Positions 41,106-50,864 of a DNA stretch of 64,000 bases are shown here, in pieces. Position 1 is the stretch's first letter. Each line of letters begins with the position of its first letter. The notes under the pieces are model-generated. The model saw only the letters and a program-made list of their open reading frames with translations, did no database searches and was not told the DNA's origin. A program made the position numbers and the translations under genes. The DNA is from Neolewinella lacunae (GTDB taxonomy: Bacteria; Bacteroidota; Bacteroidia; Chitinophagales; Saprospiraceae): assembly GCF_014349155.1 (NCBI RefSeq), contig NZ_JACSIT010000067.1, positions 175,799-239,798 of the forward strand. Direction: 5' to 3'.

Positions 41106-42023
41106 TTATTTCGGCTGGAGGAAAATCTCCGCAATCATACAACGGGCGCTGCCGCCCCCGTATTTCTCGATGACGTCGAGCGGAGCGTGAACGATGGGGG
41201 CACCGAGGGCCGCCACCTGCTCGGGTTCCAGCGCGTGGAATGCCTGGGATGACATCACCCAGGCGGGTCCAGCGGGGGTGGCTACCTCCAGGGCGTTGCC
41301 GCAGAAGTGCTCAATTTGCTCGTGGCTCAGGGGGATGATTTCCTTGCCCGTCATGGCCAGGCTTTCCACTACCTTGGCTTGCTCGGCGGGGTCGGTAATA
41401 CAGTCGATGCCGAGCAGAGCGGCCGTATTGCCCACCGCCAGAATTACGTTGGTGTGGTAAATGGCCTGTCCGTGGCGGTCGTAGGCGTGAAAAGACAGCG
41501 GGCGGTAGTGCATCGCGTCGCACCAATCGTGCAGCGCCTGCGGGTGGGCCCGGTCGGAGAAACTGCAGTAGGCGATGCGGTTGGCGCGGTCGAGCACCAG
41601 ACTGCCCGTCCCCTCCAGAATGAGCCCACTGTCTTCCCAGTGTTCCAAAGACAGGCTGCGGTCGATGAAATGGTCGGCGTCGAGCAGGTCAAGGACATCC
41701 TGGCGCCGTTCCAGCCGCCGCTTGGGGTAGTGCATCGGGTAGGTCACTACCAGCCCATCGTCGTGGGTGGTAAACCAGTTGTTCGGAAAAACCGAATCGG
41801 GGAGCACGGGGCTGGGCAGGTCCTCCACCACGGTAATGGTGAGACCCGCCTGCCGCAGCGTGGCCACGTAATGGTCAAATTCTTCGATGGCGGCGGCAAC
41901 GATGGCCTCCTGGTCCCCGGGTTTGGGGATGGCCTGAAAGGCATTGTCGGCGTGACTGTTGCTGCCGATGGCGAAGTTCCGTGGCCGGATCATCAGCAGG
42001 TGGTGGGTAGTTTGGTTGGGCAT
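41106..42023 (-). CDS. CtlX-like amidinotransferase-fold hydrolase
   Basis: 305 residues of the guanidino-group modifying superfamily. LMIRPRNFAIGSNSHADNAF opens the fold. SVFPNNWFTTHDDGLVVTYP carries the substrate Asp/Asn, YHTNVILAVG the His, and YGGGSARCMIAEIF the catalytic Cys close to the C terminus. It resembles the citrulline utilization hydrolase CtlX and arginine deiminase-related proteins of Bacteroidota, so a guanidino or ureido substrate is likely. No arginine-pathway genes adjoin it. Confidence 0.87.
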   Translation of the reverse strand: MPNQTTHHLLMIRPRNFAIGSNSHADNAFQAIPKPGDQEAIVAAAIEEFDHYVATLRQAGLTITVVEDLPSPVLPDSVFPNNWFTTHDDGLVVTYPMHYPKRRLERRQDVLDLLDADHFIDRSLSLEHWEDSGLILEGTGSLVLDRANRIAYCSFSDRAHPQALHDWCDAMHYRPLSFHAYDRHGQAIYHTNVILAVGNTAALLGIDCITDPAEQAKVVESLAMTGKEIIPLSHEQIEHFCGNALEVATPAGPAWVMSSQAFHALEPEQVAALGAPIVHAPLDVIEKYGGGSARCMIAEIFLQPK

Positions 42024-42105
42024 GGGGACGAAGGTAGAATCTTGCGTCGGAGATTGCTAGCATTGGCCAGGGCAAAAGTTTTCCGGCGGACCGTCATCAT
42101 CATTC

Positions 42106-42197
42106 GGGCGCGGACGCAGGTGCAGGGGAAGGGACAAGAAGCAAGGGCAAGACATCCCCCGCTCCCAAAGGCGTTCCTGGCACCTGCGGCAGCGCCC
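42106..42197. repeat. Facing pair of dispersed GC element cores
   Basis: GGGCGCGGACGCAGGTGC at 42106-42123 and, inverted, GCACCTGCGGCAGCGCCC at 42180-42197, with GGGACAAGAAGCAAGGG between. It can fold as one long hairpin. It lies between the CtlX and GH3-like genes. Confidence 0.8.
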
Positions 42198-42199
42198 CA

Positions 42200-43720
42200 T
42201 TACTCCCCTACCCTGGCCAGAATGTCTTCCAGGAAACGGCGGTGATTGGCCAGGCGGGGTACCTTGTGCTGCCCGCCCATTTTGTCGCGCGACTTCATCC
42301 AGGCGCGGAAAAAGCCCGCCGGCACGACCGTGAGCGCATGACGATCAATGGCAAAGTTATTGCTGCGCTTGGCGGCGTAGTTATAATTGGCGTTCTGCAA
42401 AGCTTCGTCCAGCAGGCGATTAAAGCGCTCCAGATCGGACGGAGCCTGCTCAAACTCAATCACCCAGTGGTGGCGGCCGCGACGGTCCAACGCCAAATAC
42501 TCCGGGGCTACGGTGAACTCCCGCACCACTGCTCCGCCGTGCAGGCAGGCCTCCATCAGCGCCCCTTCCGCCTCCGAGCGGAGCAGGTCTTCACCGAAGG
42601 CGTTGACGTACTCCTGGGTCCGGCCCAGGATTTTGATGCGGTAGGGGTTGGTCTCCGTAAACTCGATCAAATCGCCCATGGGGTAGCGGTAGAGGCCCGC
42701 CAGGGTGGTGATGAGCATCACGTAAGTTTCCGAGGTATGGACGGCCTCCAAGGGGACGGCGTGCAGGTGGCCAGACTGGTAGTCTTGCCAACGGACAAAT
42801 TCGTAGTAGGTGCCCGTATTGAGGAGCAGGAGCATGGTCCGTAAATCGTCGCGGTCCTGCACCCCGAAAAAGCCTTCGGTGGCATTGTAGATCTCCTGAA
42901 AGATGAAGTCTTCGCGCGGAAAAAGGCGCTGAAACTGTTCGCGGTAGGGCGTGAAATTCACGCCACCGTGCTTGAATATCCGTGCTTCCGGCCAGATTTC
43001 CAGTAGGTTGCTGGCACCGGTAATTTCCAGGATGCGGCGGTAGAGCGGTAAGTTCCAGGTAGGTACGCCGCCCAGGGTGGTAATGCCCCTTTCCCGGGCC
43101 GCCAGCTGGGCGATTTTCTCGATTTTTTCCTCGTAATTCACCGCCGTGGCCAGGTCGACGTCGGGGATGTAAAACGAGCGCATGATGCGGGGGATGGACT
43201 GAATGATGATGGCCGAGATATCCCCCTGTGGCAGGCCGGCCACCGGGTGCAAGCCCTTGAAAGCGCCACCAATGAGCAGGTTTTTGGAGCTGAAAACCTG
43301 GGCGTCTTCGTCTTTCTCGTACACGCAGGCCAGGCTCATCCAGCTGCCCTTCAGGTGAATGTCGCTGATGGCATTGTTGGAGATGGGCAGGTATTTCGTC
43401 GCGCCGGTGGTGCCACTGGTGGTGGCGATCCAGTCGGGGTCTTCCTCACTGAGAATGCGTCGCTCGCCGTTGATGATGCGGTTGAGGTAGGGCAGGTGCG
43501 CTTCGTAGGGGTGTACGGGTACGCGCTCTGCGTATTCCTGGGGTGCCTTGACGAGGCTGTGGAAGTTGTACTCCCGGCCAAAGGCGGTATTCCTGTTGGT
43601 AAGCAGGATGTGGGCCAGCAACTCCCGTTGAAAGGTGATGGGGTCGTCGTAATGCTGGTGCAGCTCGCGGCGGTAGCGACTGATGTAGGTGCGAAACAGC
43701 GTATTGACGACTTTCAGCAT
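42200..43720 (-). CDS. GH3-family acyl-adenylate-forming protein
   Basis: 506 residues. It belongs to the GH3 family (named for plant auxin-responsive genes), which forms acyl-adenylates and joins acids to amino acids. Motifs: DWIATTSGTTGATKYLPIS (phosphate-binding loop), FIFQEIYNATEGFFGVQD, LIEFTETNPYRIKILGRTQE and a C-terminal Lys-containing end. Bacterial members are common in Bacteroidota and their substrates are mostly unknown. The gene stands alone on the minus strand. Confidence 0.9.
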   Translation of the reverse strand: MLKVVNTLFRTYISRYRRELHQHYDDPITFQRELLAHILLTNRNTAFGREYNFHSLVKAPQEYAERVPVHPYEAHLPYLNRIINGERRILSEEDPDWIATTSGTTGATKYLPISNNAISDIHLKGSWMSLACVYEKDEDAQVFSSKNLLIGGAFKGLHPVAGLPQGDISAIIIQSIPRIMRSFYIPDVDLATAVNYEEKIEKIAQLAARERGITTLGGVPTWNLPLYRRILEITGASNLLEIWPEARIFKHGGVNFTPYREQFQRLFPREDFIFQEIYNATEGFFGVQDRDDLRTMLLLLNTGTYYEFVRWQDYQSGHLHAVPLEAVHTSETYVMLITTLAGLYRYPMGDLIEFTETNPYRIKILGRTQEYVNAFGEDLLRSEAEGALMEACLHGGAVVREFTVAPEYLALDRRGRHHWVIEFEQAPSDLERFNRLLDEALQNANYNYAAKRSNNFAIDRHALTVVPAGFFRAWMKSRDKMGGQHKVPRLANHRRFLEDILARVGE

Positions 43721-43852
43721 AGAAGATAAGCTAAAGGTAGCTCGGGGCAGCTTGGGTATGTTTTTGCCCCCTTTGATTTGTTAGGTAAAACCGGAACGCA
43801 CGGGGGAAAGTTGATTTTTGCTTTTTCTCTTCCCGGGGCCCGGATGACTACT

Positions 43853-45379
43853 TCAATTTACGGGCTCGGTGAGGATGCCCAGGCAGGTACGGATGCCCTC
43901 CAGGAAGTTGCCCAGGCGGAGGTTTTCGTTCGGCGCGTGGATGTTGTTATCGGGGTTGGGGATGCGGACTGAAACGGCGGGCAATCCGAGGGCCTGGATG
44001 AAGGGTGCAATGGGCTGGGAGCCACCCGTGGTGCGCATCAGGACGGGCTCCGCGCCGAAGGTCCGTACCGACGCCGCGCGCAGCCAGTTGCCGATGGGGC
44101 TGGCCAGCTCCGTGCGGTAGGCGGCGTAGGAGACCTTACCATTGAACTGGGCCAGCTTATCGTACTGGTGCCGGTCGGCGAGCGTGGGTTCGTCGGTCAG
44201 CAGGTGGTAGCCCTGCTCGCGGATATAGGCTTCGAGGAGCCCCAGGAGCCGTGCGCCGTCGGATTCGGGCACGAGGCGGATGTCGAACATGGCAATGGCT
44301 TCGTCGGGGATGATCGTCCGGGCGGCGTTGCCGACGTAGGCGGCCCGGAGTCCGCGGACGTTGAGGGTAGGATACTGAAGGCTTTCCTGGTAGGTTTCCC
44401 CCACCCTTTCCGGCCGGGCAATGCCCACCGCCCGGGCGATGCTATCGGCGTTTTCCGGGACGGCATTGAGGAGGGCTTTGTCGGCTTCGCTAAGGGTGAT
44501 GCCGTCATACCAGCCGGGGATGAGGACGCGCCCATCGTCGTCTTTCATCCCGGCGATGAGTTTGCTGAGGCGGAAGACGGGGTTGGGGACGAAGTTGCCG
44601 TACTGCCCGCTGTGCATAGGCTGGGCCGGGCCGAAGACGCGGAGGTTGGCCGTAGCGATGCCGCGGGCGCCGAAGGTCAGGGTGGGCAGATTGGAGACGT
44701 GGCGGGTGCCATCCATCACCACGAGGTAGGCCGCGGCCAGCAGGTCCGGGTACTCCGCCACGAGGGAGGGCAGTTCGGGGCTGCTGATTTCTTCCTGTAA
44801 ATCGCCGATGATCCTGACGTTGAAGCGGGGTGTTTCGCCGGCGGCCAACAGGACATCGAGGGCGTGCAAAAGGGCCAGCGCCGGCCCCTTAGAATCGGAA
44901 GTACTGCGCCCGAAGAGCCGCCACTCGGGGGCGTAGCCGGTGGCGAGGTGGCTCCAGTCGAGGGTGGTCCAGCTGCCGTCGGGTCCGGGCGCTTTCAGGG
45001 TGACTTGGAAGGGATCGGCCTGGTCCCAGGCCTGTGGGTCGGCGGGCTGCCCGTCGAGCTGGCAGTAGAACAGGACGGTGGGTGCGCCGGGGTGGTAGAC
45101 CTGCTCGGCGAAGACGAAAGGGATGGAATTAACGACCAGGGTCTGGGCGCGCAGCTGGCGGCGTTCGAGGGCGTTGACGAACCAGGCCCCGTTGGCAGCG
45201 CGTTGTTCGGCGATCTTGCCGTCATTGGGCAGGGCCACGAATTCGCGGAGTTCCGCCAGGGCCAGGGCCAATTGTTGCTGGCTGGCCGTTTCGATGGCGG
45301 CGGCCGTCCAGCGCTGGCCGGGCAAGGCGGGGTGCAGGGTCAAAACGGTGGCCAGCAGAAGCAAATAGCGGTGCAGCAT
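43853..45379 (-). CDS. Secreted M20/M28-type dipeptidase
   Basis: 508 residues from ATG 45379, giving signal peptide MLHRYLLLLATVLTLHPALP; an ATG six codons upstream is less suitable. The M20 features are VLFYCQLDGQPADPQAWDQA (His replaced by Gln in the usual G-H-x-D), FGRSTSDSKGPALALLHALD, LQEEISSPELPSL for the Glu pair, and a dimerisation domain in the middle. The GHxDVVP-type metal His is not visible, which is unusual, although the Asp of the next ligand motif is intact. It probably hydrolyses small peptides in the periplasm. Confidence 0.85.
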   Translation of the reverse strand: MLHRYLLLLATVLTLHPALPGQRWTAAAIETASQQQLALALAELREFVALPNDGKIAEQRAANGAWFVNALERRQLRAQTLVVNSIPFVFAEQVYHPGAPTVLFYCQLDGQPADPQAWDQADPFQVTLKAPGPDGSWTTLDWSHLATGYAPEWRLFGRSTSDSKGPALALLHALDVLLAAGETPRFNVRIIGDLQEEISSPELPSLVAEYPDLLAAAYLVVMDGTRHVSNLPTLTFGARGIATANLRVFGPAQPMHSGQYGNFVPNPVFRLSKLIAGMKDDDGRVLIPGWYDGITLSEADKALLNAVPENADSIARAVGIARPERVGETYQESLQYPTLNVRGLRAAYVGNAARTIIPDEAIAMFDIRLVPESDGARLLGLLEAYIREQGYHLLTDEPTLADRHQYDKLAQFNGKVSYAAYRTELASPIGNWLRAASVRTFGAEPVLMRTTGGSQPIAPFIQALGLPAVSVRIPNPDNNIHAPNENLRLGNFLEGIRTCLGILTEPVN

Positions 45380-45496
45380 GGTCGGTTGCCGAAGCAATGA
45401 GGGAGGGTAAACGGGGGAAAGTTAAAGCAATCCCGAAGACCACAAAAAAGGAAACGTTCGGGCGGGGTAAGTAGCTGCTTGGTGACTTTCTTGACC

Positions 45497-46141
45497 TTAC
45501 TCTTCCAAGGTGATGGCGAGGAGGAAATTGACGATTTCCCCGCCGTCCTTGTGCCATTCGCGGCGGTAGTCCACCGCTACTTTGTCCCCATCTTTCCACC
45601 TGCGTTCGCGCAAAATGGCACCGTTGACGATGAAGCGTAAGAGGTGGCCGTCTTCCAACCGCAGTTGCAGGCGATCGGCGGTGGGCCGGCCGGTGATGCT
45701 GCCCCGGGCCCGCCAGGTGTCGGGCACCTCGCCGACGGTAAAGTCCGGAACGGGCGGTGGCGGCATTTTGTCGCTGCGGTAGCGCGGGGGTGCGATCTTG
45801 ACGGGGGGGATGTCGGACCAGCGCAAATCCCGCTCGGCCGGGGTCACGCTGAGGGTTTGCAGGAGGGGGCATTGGACGACGAGGACGTCGATGAGCAGCT
45901 CCAGAAATTGCTCGCGCTCGTCGGAAATGGAAAGGTCGAGCCCCAGTTCGGTAGCGATGCGTTGCTGGTTGGTTTGTAAGAGGCGGTCCTGGCAGCGCAA
46001 GGAACGGCGCAGGGGTTGCTCCTTGCCGATCTCCTCCATGCAGGCGCAAAACTCGCTGGCCAGGCTGCGGAGGGTTGCGCTCTGCCCCTGGAGGGCGGCG
46101 GCGCAACTGAGCAAGAAAAGCAAAACGGCGAAACGGTGCAC
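45497..46141 (-). CDS. Secreted protein of unknown function with a Cys-rich N-terminal segment
   Basis: 214 residues with a signal sequence MHRFAVLLFLLSCAAALQGQ; LLSC could be a lipobox. The next 80 residues carry SLASEFCACMEEIGKEQPLR and a Cys in SLRCQDRLLQTNQQ, a pattern seen in several Bacteroidota secreted proteins. The C-terminal half is beta-rich (VPDTWRARGSITGRPTADRL, then LRFIVNGAILRERRWKDGD). No family is recognised. It diverges from the desaturase-like gene. Confidence 0.65.
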   Translation of the reverse strand: MHRFAVLLFLLSCAAALQGQSATLRSLASEFCACMEEIGKEQPLRRSLRCQDRLLQTNQQRIATELGLDLSISDEREQFLELLIDVLVVQCPLLQTLSVTPAERDLRWSDIPPVKIAPPRYRSDKMPPPPVPDFTVGEVPDTWRARGSITGRPTADRLQLRLEDGHLLRFIVNGAILRERRWKDGDKVAVDYRREWHKDGGEIVNFLLAITLEE

Positions 46142-46188
46142 AGTGGGGAAGCTGGGTTGAAGAAAAAACCGAAGGTAGTGCCTAGGCC

Positions 46189-46196
46189 TAACTTTA
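46189..46196 (+). promoter_or_regulatory. Possible -7 element of the desaturase-like gene
   Basis: TAACTTTA, one base off TAnnTTTG, lies 57 bases before ATG 46254 in the divergent region. Confidence 0.25.
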
Positions 46197-46253
46197 GCTA
46201 GTTGACTGGTGTGCGATTTCCCCCGAAATTAGTCGGCAAATGCGCAGTTGGCG

Positions 46254-47240
46254 ATGGACATTGAACTGACCGACCCCCTGGTTTGGGGCTTCCCCTGTTT
46301 TTTGGCCCTGATGTTGGGCGAGATGGCGTACGTGCACGGCCACGATCCGGCGCCGGCGCCGGCGGCGCGCTACGCCTGGCGCGATTGGCTGGCGAGTTGC
46401 ACCCTCGGCCTGGGGGCCGCCGCGATTACTGCCGCCCTGCACTTTGCCTCCGCGGCGGTGCTGCTTTACTGGGTGTACGACCTTTGCAATCCGGCGACCG
46501 CGGCGGGCGAGCGGATGAACTGGCTGGGTTACCCCGCGCTGGGCTGGGCCTGGTACACCTGGCTGCTTTGCCAGCTGGGCGACGACTTCAGCTACTACTG
46601 GCGGCACCGCTTTAACCACACGATTCGCTTCATGTGGGCGGCGCATTTGGTACACCATTCCTCCACGCAGTACAATTTCGGGACGGGCTTCCGCAATGGC
46701 TGGTTTACGGTGGTGTACAAACCCTTTTATTACCTCTGGCTGCCGGCCATCGGCTTTCATCCGGCGATGGTGCTGGTCTGCCTGGGCATCGAATCCATAT
46801 GGCTTTTCCAGCTCCACACCACCTACGCGCCGAGCTGGGGTTTTCTGGAGCGCATCGTCAATACCCACCGGCAGCACCAGGTCCACCACGCCTCCAACCT
46901 CGAATACCTGGATAAAAACCACGGCGGCATCCTCAACATTTTTGACCGCCTGTTCGGCACCTGGCAGCCTTACGACGAGAACATCCCGATCCAGTTCGGC
47001 CTGGTGCACGGGCCGGAGACGCAGCATCCGCTGCGGCTCGTCGCCTTTGAATACCAGAACATTTGGCGGGACCTGCGCGGCGCGCGGAATTGGCGGGAGG
47101 CGTGGCAGTACGTTTTTGGGGAGCCGGGGTGGTCGCCGGATGGGCGGACGTTGACGGTTCGGGAGATGCGGGGGAGGGAGCGTGCGGTAAAGGCAGGTGG
47201 GCGGAAACGGCGGGCGGGAATTTGGCTGGGTGGGCAGTAG
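46254..47240 (+). CDS. Sterol desaturase / fatty acid hydroxylase family membrane protein
   Basis: 328 residues from ATG 46254 (MDIELTDPLVWGFPCFLALM); a TTG two codons upstream is possible. Several membrane helices surround the three His boxes of the diiron hydroxylase family: YYWRHRFNHTIRF, HLVHHSSTQYNF and RQHQVHHASNLEYLDKNHGG. Such enzymes introduce hydroxyl groups or double bonds in lipids or carotenoids; the substrate is unknown. It is the last GC-rich gene before the AT-rich island. Confidence 0.92.
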   Translation: MDIELTDPLVWGFPCFLALMLGEMAYVHGHDPAPAPAARYAWRDWLASCTLGLGAAAITAALHFASAAVLLYWVYDLCNPATAAGERMNWLGYPALGWAWYTWLLCQLGDDFSYYWRHRFNHTIRFMWAAHLVHHSSTQYNFGTGFRNGWFTVVYKPFYYLWLPAIGFHPAMVLVCLGIESIWLFQLHTTYAPSWGFLERIVNTHRQHQVHHASNLEYLDKNHGGILNIFDRLFGTWQPYDENIPIQFGLVHGPETQHPLRLVAFEYQNIWRDLRGARNWREAWQYVFGEPGWSPDGRTLTVREMRGRERAVKAGGRKRRAGIWLGGQ

Positions 47241-47474
47241 ATTTGAGGTGGTCGGCTTTCTTGTTTGGGAAATGGGAGTATATTGCGGGGGGCTTTGCCT
47301 TGTGCTGTTGATCTTTTGTTTAGAAGAAATCGCCACCTGGCACTTGAAGTAGCAGCGTGACAGACCATTTGGCCGATTCAAATGACAGATCCAACGGTTG
47401 ACGATTTACCCAATCATGCTGGCAGTCAAAAAACAACCAGATACTTCACATTTAAAGCAAGTAGCGTTTAAAAA

Positions 47475-48716
47475 ATGAAAGATTATTATTACATTCTTGG
47501 GGTGACATTCGATGCTACAGCTGTAGAAATAAAGAAAGCGTACAGAAAGTTATCACTAAAATTTCATCCAGACCAAAACGATTCAGATCAATTTTTCGAA
47601 GATAGATTTAAAGACATACTTGAAGCTTACGAAACTTTATCAAATCCCTCAAAAAGAGCCTCATATGACATTGGCTATGCTAGTTTCTTTTCTAAGAAAA
47701 AGAGCAAAAGAGAGGAATGTCCCCCGCCTAAAATCCTTAGATTTGAATCAAATGTCACGACTTGCACTATCGATGACATAGTACGGATAGATTGGGAGAC
47801 GAAAGACGCAACTGACATATCACTGATAAATATTAAAAATAATCTCCCTGCTAAAGGGCATGAAATTATTAAGATTTCAGATCTATTACTAGACGGAAAA
47901 GTTGTCATAGAACTTTTGGCTGTCAATAAAAATGGTGAGGGCACAAACTCAAACGTTATTATCCACGTAAATAAAGACAGGAGTGTTGGAGGCAATAATC
48001 CCCGTTCTTATAATTTAATCAACCTCATACAGCGAAATGGGATTTTAATATTCGCCACCTATATTTTAATTGTCTTAGGAGTAATACTCTTTCTCCAAAA
48101 AGATAAATTATACCAGTACTATTATAGTGAACCTGACGGAGATACGAATCCAATAGAGACAATTGCAGAAAATCCCACCACCAATGATAACACTTACGAT
48201 CCATTCAAGGATGTAAAACCGTGCGTTTTAACGTCAACTAATCTGGAGGTAAGCATGCAAACCATTTATATACCTTCTGATGAAAATAGCAGGCATAGAA
48301 TTAGAGTTACAAATAAAAAAAATCAAAAAATTGATGAATTTTATTCAGATAGCAATAGTTCGAGCACATATAGAGATTGGGAGGAAAAAATAGAGTTTAA
48401 TTGCCATATGATAAAACAAAATATCATTATAGAAGATTTTAATTTCGACAACTTAGACGACATCGCGGTCATTAATCGCATGGCCTTAGGAAATCGAGTG
48501 TTTCATTTTTATCTGCAAGACGCTAATTTTAATTTTAATAGAGACAAGTATTTGTCTGATGAAATTATGTTTGCTGATGCATTTGACAAAGCTGGAAAAC
48601 GGTTTCTCCTACAGAATACCGTCAATTGGGGAACAATATTGGTGACTTCCACATACGAATTTAACGATTACTTAAAGATATGGGAGCATGCTGGCACTGT
48701 AGAAACCGAGTTCTAA
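47475..48716 (+). CDS. Membrane-anchored DnaJ-domain protein with unknown C-terminal domain
   Basis: 413 residues in AT-rich DNA. Residues of about 3-68 are a J domain with an intact HPD motif ([19 protein letters not shown]), so it can probably stimulate an Hsp70. About 95-165 is an Ig-like, beta-rich segment ([19 protein letters not shown]). A single membrane helix lies near 190-208 ([19 protein letters not shown]). The C-terminal 160 residues include [20 protein letters not shown], similar to FG-GAP/VCBS or XAC2610-like calcium-type loops. J domain and C-terminal part would lie on opposite sides of the membrane. Its link to the island's defence genes is unknown. Confidence 0.8.
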   Translation: MKDYYYILGVTFDATAVEIKKAYRKLSLKFHPDQNDSDQFFEDRFKDILEAYETLSNPSKRASYDIGYASFFSKKKSKREECPPPKILRFESNVTTCTIDDIVRIDWETKDATDISLINIKNNLPAKGHEIIKISDLLLDGKVVIELLAVNKNGEGTNSNVIIHVNKDRSVGGNNPRSYNLINLIQRNGILIFATYILIVLGVILFLQKDKLYQYYYSEPDGDTNPIETIAENPTTNDNTYDPFKDVKPCVLTSTNLEVSMQTIYIPSDENSRHRIRVTNKKNQKIDEFYSDSNSSSTYRDWEEKIEFNCHMIKQNIIIEDFNFDNLDDIAVINRMALGNRVFHFYLQDANFNFNRDKYLSDEIMFADAFDKAGKRFLLQNTVNWGTILVTSTYEFNDYLKIWEHAGTVETEF

Positions 48717-48779
48717 ATATATTTCGAGCATTTTTATTGAAGTAAAATTATTGTGTGGATTTTCTTGTAAAAAAAGGCA

Positions 48780-49004
48780 TGCTGGGACGGTCTCCAGTTC
48801 ATCGACCTGACTGCTGAAGATACTATCGCTGTCCTCGACGAGCTGAGCCTGCGCACCGGTGTGCCCGGGCACCAAGTGGAACAGGTCGCCTTCCGATCCT
48901 TTCGCGTGGCTGGCGGGACTTAACGCTTGGTCCGCCATAACCTTGCGGAGATCCAGGACATCCGCGAAGAAGCCCGCCTCATCGATTGGTTGAAAGGAAT
49001 GTAG
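48780..49004 (+). pseudogene. GC-rich coding fragment with one in-frame stop
   Basis: A single frame reads ACWDGLQFIDLTAEDTIAV, then LDELSLRTGVPGHQVEQVAF, RSFRVAGGT, a TAA at 48921-48923, then RLVRHNLAEIQDIREEARLI and DWLKGM before a TAG at 49002. The codon use is GC-ending, like the host chromosome and unlike the island on either side. No start codon is evident and no family is recognised. It looks like the relic of a host gene end stranded in the island, or part of an older insertion. Confidence 0.5.
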
Positions 49005-49105
49005 GGGCTGAAGCCACTAATCTTACGGCATAACTTACTGATTAACACGTCTTTATAAATTTATATTCTTCTGACATGATGTGGGTGGTTTTTAAAAAAA
49101 ATGTG

Positions 49106-49113
49106 TATCTTGG
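49106..49113 (+). promoter_or_regulatory. Possible -7 element
   Basis: TATCTTGG, one base off TAnnTTTG, is preceded by a T-run near the expected -33 position. It lies 59 bases before the small basic protein gene at 49173. Confidence 0.25.
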
Positions 49114-49172
49114 CCAAGACATTACCGTAGATTTACACCTTTTCAAAGCTTAAAACAGCAAAACTATATCTA

Positions 49173-49637
49173 ATGAGAAACATTGTGATGAATGCTATCC
49201 AAAAAATAGTTCTTAACAAGCCGACTGAAAAAGTCGGAAAGATGTTTGATTGCTATTTCCCAGACTCTGAGAAGGTTTCGTTCGACGACGAAATGTGGGA
49301 TTCTTATTCCAATTGGCTGTTTGAACATTATTGTAACCTCAAAAGTCAAAACGACACTCATAAAATTGTTAAGAGAATAGATACCATTGTTAAAAACGAC
49401 CTCCACCATCGCGCTGTAAAGAAGAGGAATTCAGGCAAAGCAAGCAAGAAAAATAAATCTTCAAAAAATGGAAATAATAATTCAGGAAGGCCCATTATTT
49501 CTTTAAATCCTTTAGGAGATAATTACATTTATTCCAACTTTAAACGTTCATGCTATCCTTACGAAACTATCGTAACAGATAAATTGTATAATGAATTTGC
49601 AATACGCAACAGTATAAGAACTGTTCGAAAAAAATAA
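49173..49637 (+). CDS. Small basic protein of unknown function (island gene)
   Basis: 154 residues. The N-terminal half is mixed helical (VGKMFDCYFPDSEKVSFDDE). A Lys/Asn/Ser-rich segment follows (KKRNSGKASKKNKSSKNGNN), then IISLNPLGDNYIYSNFKRSC. It is AT-rich like its neighbours, with no recognised domain. It is transcribed towards the broken abortive-infection gene. Confidence 0.55.
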   Translation: MRNIVMNAIQKIVLNKPTEKVGKMFDCYFPDSEKVSFDDEMWDSYSNWLFEHYCNLKSQNDTHKIVKRIDTIVKNDLHHRAVKKRNSGKASKKNKSSKNGNNNSGRPIISLNPLGDNYIYSNFKRSCYPYETIVTDKLYNEFAIRNSIRTVRKK

Positions 49638-49737
49638 AGAACAAAATTTTATCTTAAAAAGAAAAGATACGATTAAGACCGGATCGTAATCGTAGATCAA
49701 GAGGTATAAAAGTAAACTTTCTATACTTACAGCTTGC

Positions 49738-50709
49738 TTACACTAACTTGAAAAGTTTCTCCTTGAAGAGTTTAGCTTCAGTCCTAAGAAAAGGAAAAAT
49801 CACGCTGGGATAAAGGATTTGATGGGTTGGGTCGAAAAGGTCTGTTTCTGAAATATTCAATACCATACTGTACTTATTGAAATAGGAGTATAAGCCATTC
49901 GTCTCATCCTCTCTGGAGCGGTAGGAAGCAAGGGCGGTATAAAATAAAAAAATTAATTCCTGAGGAGATAATTGATTTCTAAGAATTATTAAATACTCGT
50001 TTTCATCCTCATAATATTGCCTACTTGCTACAATAGTCTGTGTAATACTTTCAAAAAATCTCAAATAATGGCCCACTTTAGAATCATTATCCTTTAGAAA
50101 TTATTTTATAAAACCGGCCAATTTTCCCCTAAAGACCTGCACATCGGAAAGTAAAATAGATTCATCTAAATTAGCTGTTTTAATGAATACCTCTTTTGTG
50201 ACAACATCAAGGGAAAAATGTGATTTCAAAAAAATGGAATGATTCAACACTTTGTTAAGGTAGCTAAAAAATTCATCCCCCTTAAGGCTTGTAGGAATAC
50301 CTGACTGATTTACTGACTGGATGGATAATTCACTTCTGATAGTACGAAGTATAGCAAGCATGTTAAAAAAACTAGACTCAAATTGTTGTTTAGTTACCGC
50401 ATCACGGGTGGCTTTGAACTCGTCTGCCTGCATCCTGAGTGTTATAAATAATAAGAGCACACCCGAAATTGTCCAAAATATACCAATGAATCCACCTATG
50501 AAGTCACCAATTGGACCAGCCTTGACCAAGTCAATTCGCCCAGAAAAATTGACATCCCCAGCATTAAACAAAAAAATGAGCGAAAATGCCAAGCAGGCTA
50601 ATCCTAAAAATGACGAAATAATGGCAGAACATCTTAAAAAACGATAACCAAATTTTGACGGGTAAACCAACTTCAGGCTTTCTTTCAAACGAATGAGTAT
50701 GTTTCTCAT
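49738..50709 (-). pseudogene. putAbiC-type abortive infection protein interrupted by one in-frame TAA
   Basis: From ATG 50709 a frame of 202 codons ends at TAA (50101-50103). The same frame continues without shift through FLKDNDSKVGHYLRFFESIT for 120 more codons to the stop at 49738-49740. The N-terminal part has two membrane helices and GPIGDFIGGFIGIFWTIS, then KQQFESSFFNMLAILRTI. The second part has GHYLRFFESI and LIILRNQLSPQELIFLFY. These are features of the putative phage abortive infection family PF16872, and a full protein of about 323 residues fits. The lesion is a single stop, so it may be recent decay, a sequencing error or a readthrough stop. Confidence 0.75.
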
Positions 50710-50864
50710 AACATGCGATTATTTTAGGTACTAAAAGAATGAATATGTATCACATTTACCCAAATTATTTGGAAGACATTAATCTCATTCTCAACTTTTA
50801 TGTTAGAAATCACAAATAGCTAAAATGATAAATTAGTTCTCAAAAGCAAGGACCGGAGGAATTG

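Larger units (their letters stand above)
48717..49172. other. Intergenic region with a GC-rich fragment
   Basis: AT-rich except for the GC-rich piece at about 48780-49004, described separately. Between 49005 and 49172 only the leader of the next gene is seen, with a possible -7 element at 49106. Confidence 0.6.
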
